17,866 nucleotides of DNA, from contig JBFYSV010000260.1 of the NCBI GenBank assembly GCA_041301185.1, positions 1-17,866 of the forward strand, written 5' to 3'. This stretch comes from JAQBDA01 sp041301185 (GTDB lineage Bacteria; Chloroflexota; Anaerolineae; Anaerolineales; UBA4823). The notes under the pieces are model-generated. The model saw only the letters and a program-made list of their open reading frames with translations, made no database searches and was not told the origin of the DNA. The translations under genes were made by a program, and so were the position numbers. Shown here one piece after another: positions 14,633 through 17,866 of the stretch. Positions within the stretch are counted from its first letter, which is position 1. Each line of letters begins with the position of its first letter.

Positions 14633-15058
14633 ATGGATGAAAAACTGGCAGATGAGATCCGATCTTTCCACCAATTATGGAAAGGGGGATATTATGAGGC
14701 CGATCCGCTCGAGCCGCTCCACCGGTCTTATTACGGGCAGATTGGTTACATGAGTATCATCCATGCGACCTATTTGCTTTGTATTAAACCTTATATCCTC
14801 CCGGAGACTATTGCCCTGGAGATTGGCCCAGGCAGGGGAGCCTGGACGAAAACGATGTTGTCCGCAAAGGAAGTGTGGGCTTTGGACGCATTACCCGAAG
14901 AACACAACCGGTTCTTCGAGTATCTAAACTATCACCTAAATGTTAAGTATATCCAGGTGCTAGATTTCCCGGTGCGAGGGTTGCCCGATTATAAAGCCGT
15001 AAAGGATGGGGTAGCGCACCTCCCTTCGCTTTCACTCCGTTCTGCTCGGGGAGATTAG
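14633..15058 (+). pseudogene. Truncated class I SAM-dependent methyltransferase
   Basis: The first 120 of 141 residues are a good N-terminal half of a class I methyltransferase. There is a helical lead-in (FHQLWKGGYYEADPL), the SAM-binding motif I ALEIGPGRGAW at 61-71, the acidic residue of motif II (D85 in WALDA) and motif III near VLDF (D111). The chain then leaves the family pattern after LPDY. The last 15-20 codons read through a GC-rich repeat (SLSLRSARGD), and the rest of the Rossmann fold is missing. Family members of this kind are normally well over 200 residues. No continuation is visible in other frames before 15310. It has no ribosome site. It is most likely a decayed fragment, its 3' half replaced by repeat DNA with a breakpoint at about 14990-15015. 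Confidence 0.75.
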
Positions 15059-15092
15059 CCTGCTAAGCCTCGCGCTGAGCGTAGCCGAAGCG
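15022..15092. repeat. REP-like imperfect palindrome at the methyltransferase breakpoint
   Basis: The left arm is rich in CTTCGCTTTCACTCCGTTCTG. The right arm contains CGCTGAGCGTAGCCGAAGCG, a word type common in REP-like intergenic repeats. The centre holds ttagcctgctaa (short stem TTAGC/GCTAA). The pairing is imperfect. It supplies the last codons of the truncated methyltransferase frame. Confidence 0.5.
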
Positions 15093-15149
15093 CCCATAAA
15101 AGACTCTCACCGCGCTATCTCCGTCCTGGCGGTAAGAATAGAAAATTTC

Positions 15150-15190
15150 CGCCTTCTCTGCGATCTCCGCGGTGAATCAGCTTTTCTCAG
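15150..15190. repeat. Copy of the CTCTGCG/GGTGAATC repeat
   Basis: The stretch 15153-15176 reads nearly the same as 13709-13730, with a run of CTCTGCG, then CTC(C/T)G(C/T)GG, then a TTAATC or TGAATC end. A second short CTCAGTGCTCT run follows it. No gene is present. Confidence 0.5.
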
Positions 15191-15199
15191 TGCTCTGCT

Positions 15200-15275
15200 A
15201 TGAAAATATAAACTTCGTGAACCTTCGTGTCTTGGTGACTTCGTGGTAATATTTTCATCCTTCGGGGTGAAGGAT
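15200..15275. repeat. Inverted-repeat-bounded element with CTTCGTG units plus adjacent hairpin
   Basis: Perfect 10-bp inverted ends, ATGAAAATAT (15200-15209) and its complement (15249-15258), enclose repeated CTTCGTG words in a 59-bp unit. A perfect 7-bp stem, ATCCTTC with GAAGGAT (15257-15263 with 15269-15275, five-base loop), overlaps its right end. It lies just past the L,D-transpeptidase stop codon and may act as that transcript's 3' hairpin, although no T-run follows. Confidence 0.6.
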
Positions 15276-15309
15276 ATTCATGAAAACTCTGTGACTTTTA
15301 GGTGAATAC

Positions 15310-16401
15310 TTACTGGTGGACGTTGACCACCGTCCCCACCGAGGCGTTCTTAAACACCCATTCCGCATCGATGGTGGGGAAGTTGATGCACCCGTGGCTC
15401 ATCGGCACGCCAAAGTTATTGTGCCAGTACGTCCCGTGCAGCCCGTAGCCCTTGTAGAAATACATCACATACGGCACATCCGGCAGGTAATACCCCGGAC
15501 CAGACATATCCGCATGGCGGTATTTGACATAGATCCGGTAAGTGCCGGTCACGGTGGGGTGCTGCCAGGTGCCGGTGGACACCAGGAACTCGCGGTAGAG
15601 CACATCCCCGTAATAGGCGTACACTCGCTGCTGGCTGAGATCTACATCCACCCAAAACTCGCCATCACCCACGGCTTCTGGGCGACCAGGATAATTGTAA
15701 GCCGCCTGCTGTTGTTTCTTTTTCTTCGGCTTCTCGGTCGGCTCGGGCGTGTTGGTCGGCGTCTCGGTGGGGGTGGCGGTCGGGGTATCCGTCGGGGTGG
15801 GGGTGAAGGTCGCCGTAGGGGTGGGCGTGTCCGTCGGGGTGGGGGTAGGTGTGAAGGTAGCGGTAGGGGTGGGCGTGCGGGTCAGCTTATCAATGCCGCT
15901 TTGCGCCAGTGCCAGCGGATTGAGGCTGTCGATCGCGCTGGAAAATGCTGGGGCTGCAAGCGGTCCGGCATACCAGGCTGCCAGCATCAGGCACGCCAGC
16001 AGCAGAGCGATAATCCAGGGCAGGCTGGCAGCCCGCGGCTGCACCAGGGCCTCGGGCGGGATTGGACCGCTCACCAGGTTGCGCCGCGGCGCCGGAGCAG
16101 GCGGTGGCGGGCCTTCGGCGCGCAGGCGGCGGATCGCCCAGTGCATTCCCTGCCTGGCGCGCTTGCTATGTGGATTGATCTCCAGAGCCCGCTTCAGGTA
16201 CTCCACGCTGGTGCGCGGCTCTGCTACGGCTGCCAGCAATAACCAGGGCTCCTCCTCGCCGGGAGACAGGGAAGCTGCCTGGCTTGCCCAGCGCCGCGCT
16301 TCCACCCGCTGGTTGTCTTTCAAAGCGCGGCGGGCGTTCTGGATGGCGTTCTGGTATGTGGGGAGCGAGACGGGCTGGGTCGATTCGTTGTCAGCGGTCA
16401 T
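15310..16401 (-). CDS. Membrane-anchored L,D-transpeptidase (YkuD) with cytoplasmic TPR domain
   Basis: This 363-residue protein has three parts. Residues 14-85 form a cytoplasmic TPR-like helical domain. A single membrane helix follows at about 127-146. Outside lie a Thr/Pro linker (175-223), a Lys/Gln patch (225-232) and a YkuD catalytic domain (about 247-363). The active-site signature is intact, with H322 in YGLHGTYWH and S335-H336-G337-C338 in MSHGCIN; C338 is the nucleophile. YkuD enzymes make 3-3 cross-links in peptidoglycan or attach proteins to it. The Thr-Pro linker probably spans wall material. The cytoplasmic TPR half is unusual and suggests a partner inside the cell. The ATG overlaps the stop of the amidase gene by four bases, so the two are probably translated together. 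Confidence 0.92.
   Translation of the reverse strand: MTADNESTQPVSLPTYQNAIQNARRALKDNQRVEARRWASQAASLSPGEEEPWLLLAAVAEPRTSVEYLKRALEINPHSKRARQGMHWAIRRLRAEGPPPPAPAPRRNLVSGPIPPEALVQPRAASLPWIIALLLACLMLAAWYAGPLAAPAFSSAIDSLNPLALAQSGIDKLTRTPTPTATFTPTPTPTDTPTPTATFTPTPTDTPTATPTETPTNTPEPTEKPKKKKQQQAAYNYPGRPEAVGDGEFWVDVDLSQQRVYAYYGDVLYREFLVSTGTWQHPTVTGTYRIYVKYRHADMSGPGYYLPDVPYVMYFYKGYGLHGTYWHNNFGVPMSHGCINFPTIDAEWVFKNASVGTVVNVHQ
15733..15879 (-). repeat. In-frame Thr-Pro coding repeat in the transpeptidase linker
   Basis: The minus strand codes a degenerate run of Thr-Pro dipeptides, with the phrase TPTPTATFTPTPT repeated twice within 30 residues. The repeat unit is about six bases with synonymous drift. 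Its length is likely to vary between strains by slippage or recombination without breaking the frame. Confidence 0.75.
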
Positions 16402-17252
16402 GGGGCCGTCGGGGGTGCCTCGGCAGGTGTGGCTTCGCCGGTTGCCTGGGGTGTGCTGGCAAAGGGGATCTCCTCATTGTTCAAGAAACACATCACGCCG
16501 TCCACGATGCCCTGTGCTGCCCGGTCGGGGTGCTGGGTGAGCAGCTCCCGGTCCAGGTTAAGAAAGCCCACTTCGATGATCGCCGCAGTGGTGTCTTCGT
16601 GGAGCTCGTCGAAGGCATGGTAACTGGTCATATCGGCGGTGATGCTGTTATGCGGCTCCAGCCCGGTCGCCAGGGCGTAGCGCTGGCGCAGGCAGGCTGT
16701 CAGCCGGGCCGAGAGCTGCGGGCGCGGGTTCGACATCGCCGCAGCCACTTTGAAGCCCGTGGCTTGATCGTTGATGTAGTCACAGCTATCGGCGTGGATC
16801 GAGATTAGGGCGGTGGACTGGTAGTCGTTCAGCTTGGGATCGAACTCACGCAGCATCTCTACATCGATGCCGCGTGCAATCAGCTGGTCGCGTACCAGGG
16901 CGGCGATAGTCTGGTTGACCTGGAACTCAGTCAGGGGAATATCGCTGCACACAGCTCCAGGGTCCTTGGTGTCGTCATCCCAGTGCCCTACCACGATGCC
17001 CACCAATGGGTTGGCGCGGGGTGTGGGGGTGCCCTGGCTGGCGGCGGTCTGGGTGGCTTGCGGTCCGCTGCTCAGCGGCAGGCCGCTCTGACCCAGGGTG
17101 AAGGGCAGTAGCCCGGGGTCGCTCCAGAAAGTGAACAGGGTTGCGACAATAAAGGCCACGCCGGTGACCGACATCAGGAAGTAAAAGGTGCCCTGGTTGC
17201 GGTGGGCTGGCGGGGTTACCGTTTTGGGGGTGGATGAGCGGGTCGTGTCCAA
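16398..17252 (-). CDS. Membrane-anchored N-acetylmuramoyl-L-alanine amidase (Amidase_3)
   Basis: This 284-residue zinc hydrolase cuts the bond between muramic acid and the stem peptide in peptidoglycan. It has a short basic N-terminus, a membrane helix (about 21-43), a Pro/Thr/Gln-rich linker (about 55-80) and an Amidase_3 domain (about 82-260). The zinc ligands are H90 in VVGHW, E109 in TEFQ and H153 in SIHADS. The catalytic Glu is E227 in IIEVGF. The first motif lacks the usual DPGHGG, with VVGHWDDD in its place. A Pro-rich tail ends the chain. The start is a TTG at 17252 because an in-frame stop lies just upstream (17273-17271) and the next ATG (residue 27) would cut into the membrane helix. 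The ribosome site is weak. Four-base overlap with the L,D-transpeptidase gene implies coupled translation. Confidence 0.9.
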   Translation of the reverse strand: MDTTRSSTPKTVTPPAHRNQGTFYFLMSVTGVAFIVATLFTFWSDPGLLPFTLGQSGLPLSSGPQATQTAASQGTPTPRANPLVGIVVGHWDDDTKDPGAVCSDIPLTEFQVNQTIAALVRDQLIARGIDVEMLREFDPKLNDYQSTALISIHADSCDYINDQATGFKVAAAMSNPRPQLSARLTACLRQRYALATGLEPHNSITADMTSYHAFDELHEDTTAAIIEVGFLNLDRELLTQHPDRAAQGIVDGVMCFLNNEEIPFASTPQATGEATPAEAPPTAP

Positions 17253-17510
17253 GGTCGCCTGGTTTCTCGTTTATCTAGGTTGCTTGCCAGTAATTTCCAC
17301 TCTGCCTGGAGTAGCAAGATTCGTGCCGTATTTTGCCTTATTTTACCTTAATTCATTAAACTATGCCGCCCGGTCAGGATAAATCCCCAGCCAGTTCCAC
17401 CCTTGCTCCGGGAACTTTTCTCGGCGCTGTGCGTCTCTAGAATCAGAAACTGTGACCACTGCTGCTTCATCCCGCTGTCCATCCATTCGCCGGTAGTGAT
17501 CGGAGGCCGT
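17253..17510. other. Divergent intergenic region
   Basis: This 258-base spacer separates the amidase (minus) from the partial lipoprotein (plus). It has an AT-rich middle (about 17325-17370) that probably holds promoters for one or both genes. One loose plus-strand candidate in that middle is TTGCCT, 18 bases, TAAACT. It matches four of six bases at each box but sits about 150 bases from the next ATG. No hairpin or gene is evident. Confidence 0.4.
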
Positions 17511-17866
17511 ATGCGGCTGATCATTCTCCTCTTCTTGATCGTCGTCCTGATGGCTGCCTGCAATTCAGCCGTCCAGGAATGGGAAGCTGCCCAACAGGCG
17601 CTGGTGGACTACTTCACCGCCCTCAGCCAGGAACAATACAGCAAAGCCATTGCTTTGTATGGCGGCAGCTATGAAAGCTTGATCGCCATGAACCCCGATA
17701 TTAATTCATTCGACCTGGATAGATTGTGGGTAAACGGGTGTACGGTCAACGGTCTCCAATGTCTTGCGGTGCTCTCGGCTACTCTCAAAGAGCAGGTTGG
17801 CAATACCTTTGTCTTCACGGTTGAGTTCAGCAAACCAGATGGCAGCCGCTGTGTCCTCGGTCCGTG
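17511..17866 (+). CDS. Small lipoprotein, 5' part only
   Basis: The frame is open from ATG 17511 to the window edge (118 codons seen). GGAGG at 17502-17506 lies four bases before the ATG. The start encodes MRLIILLFLIVVLMAAC, a short lipoprotein signal with lipobox MAAC (Cys 17). The mature part begins with a helical stretch, EWEAAQQALVDYFTALSQEQ, followed by a mixed region containing three further Cys codons. The helix followed by strand-like text resembles small NTF2-like export proteins, but I do not assign a family. The gene runs off the right edge, so length and C-terminus are unknown. Confidence 0.75.
   Translation, partial: MRLIILLFLIVVLMAACNSAVQEWEAAQQALVDYFTALSQEQYSKAIALYGGSYESLIAMNPDINSFDLDRLWVNGCTVNGLQCLAVLSATLKEQVGNTFVFTVEFSKPDGSRCVLGP

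Noticed and set aside
15200..15275. Insertion sequence or MITE with target duplication
   Set aside because: The 10-bp inverted ends are suggestive, but I see no flanking direct duplication and no transposase, so I list it only as a repeat.
15316..16242. 308-codon plus-strand open frame with a Gly/Arg-rich middle
   Set aside because: It is the complement of the Thr-Pro repeat and catalytic domain of the L,D-transpeptidase; the Gly/Arg run is a reading of that repeat.

Overview
The window looks like a piece of a Chloroflexota chromosome, probably Anaerolineae or a relative. The basis is the set of protein architectures: an SH3b plus NBR1-Ig-like lipoprotein, a very large membrane-anchored alpha-2-macroglobulin, and envelope enzymes tethered by Thr-Pro linkers. 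The intergenic repeats also fit. This is inference by resemblance, because no rRNA or other phylogenetic marker is present. Genes are GC-rich and intergenic DNA is AT-richer. Most genes have a recognisable Shine-Dalgarno sequence. No tRNA, rRNA, CRISPR array, insertion sequence or phage gene was seen. No gene-free stretch exceeds 300 bases.

Layout: (1) 163-3387, minus strand: two tandem GT-C membrane glycosyltransferases in an apparent operon, with a promoter overlapped by a small inverted repeat. (2) 3585-5045, plus: a divergent lipoprotein with three SH3b domains and an NBR1-type Ig domain. It ends at a large imperfect palindrome shared with the convergent next gene. (3) 5169-11306, minus: a 2045-residue alpha-2-macroglobulin with an intact CxEQ thioester motif. 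(4) 11471-12304, minus: a YbbN-like thioredoxin-TPR protein followed by a clear intrinsic terminator. (5) 12532-13023, plus: a flavin-reductase-like protein whose stop codon directly abuts the stop of a convergent 144-residue hypothetical gene (13024-13458, minus). (6) 13459-13728: an island of nested hairpins, including a perfect 28-bp palindrome. (7) 13729-14406, minus: a CADD-family haem-oxygenase-fold protein that keeps the diiron ligands and the self-sacrifice Tyr and Lys proposed for p-aminobenzoate synthesis. (8) 14633-15058, plus: a methyltransferase cut off in mid-domain where a repeat cluster begins (about 15015-15300). (9) 15310-17252, minus: a membrane-anchored N-acetylmuramoyl-L-alanine amidase overlapping by 4 bp a membrane-anchored L,D-transpeptidase. 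(10) 17511 to the right edge, plus: the start of a small lipoprotein gene.

The common theme is the cell envelope: lipid-linked sugar transfer, peptidoglycan cleavage and cross-linking, surface lipoproteins and a protease trap. The thioredoxin-TPR, flavin reductase and CADD proteins are cytoplasmic housekeeping or redox functions. The strongest leads are the CADD-type candidate p-aminobenzoate synthase, the thioester alpha-2-macroglobulin with no adjacent penicillin-binding protein, the coupled amidase/L,D-transpeptidase pair, and the dispersed hairpin-forming intergenic repeat family that borders a truncated gene. I saw no clear new multi-gene system.
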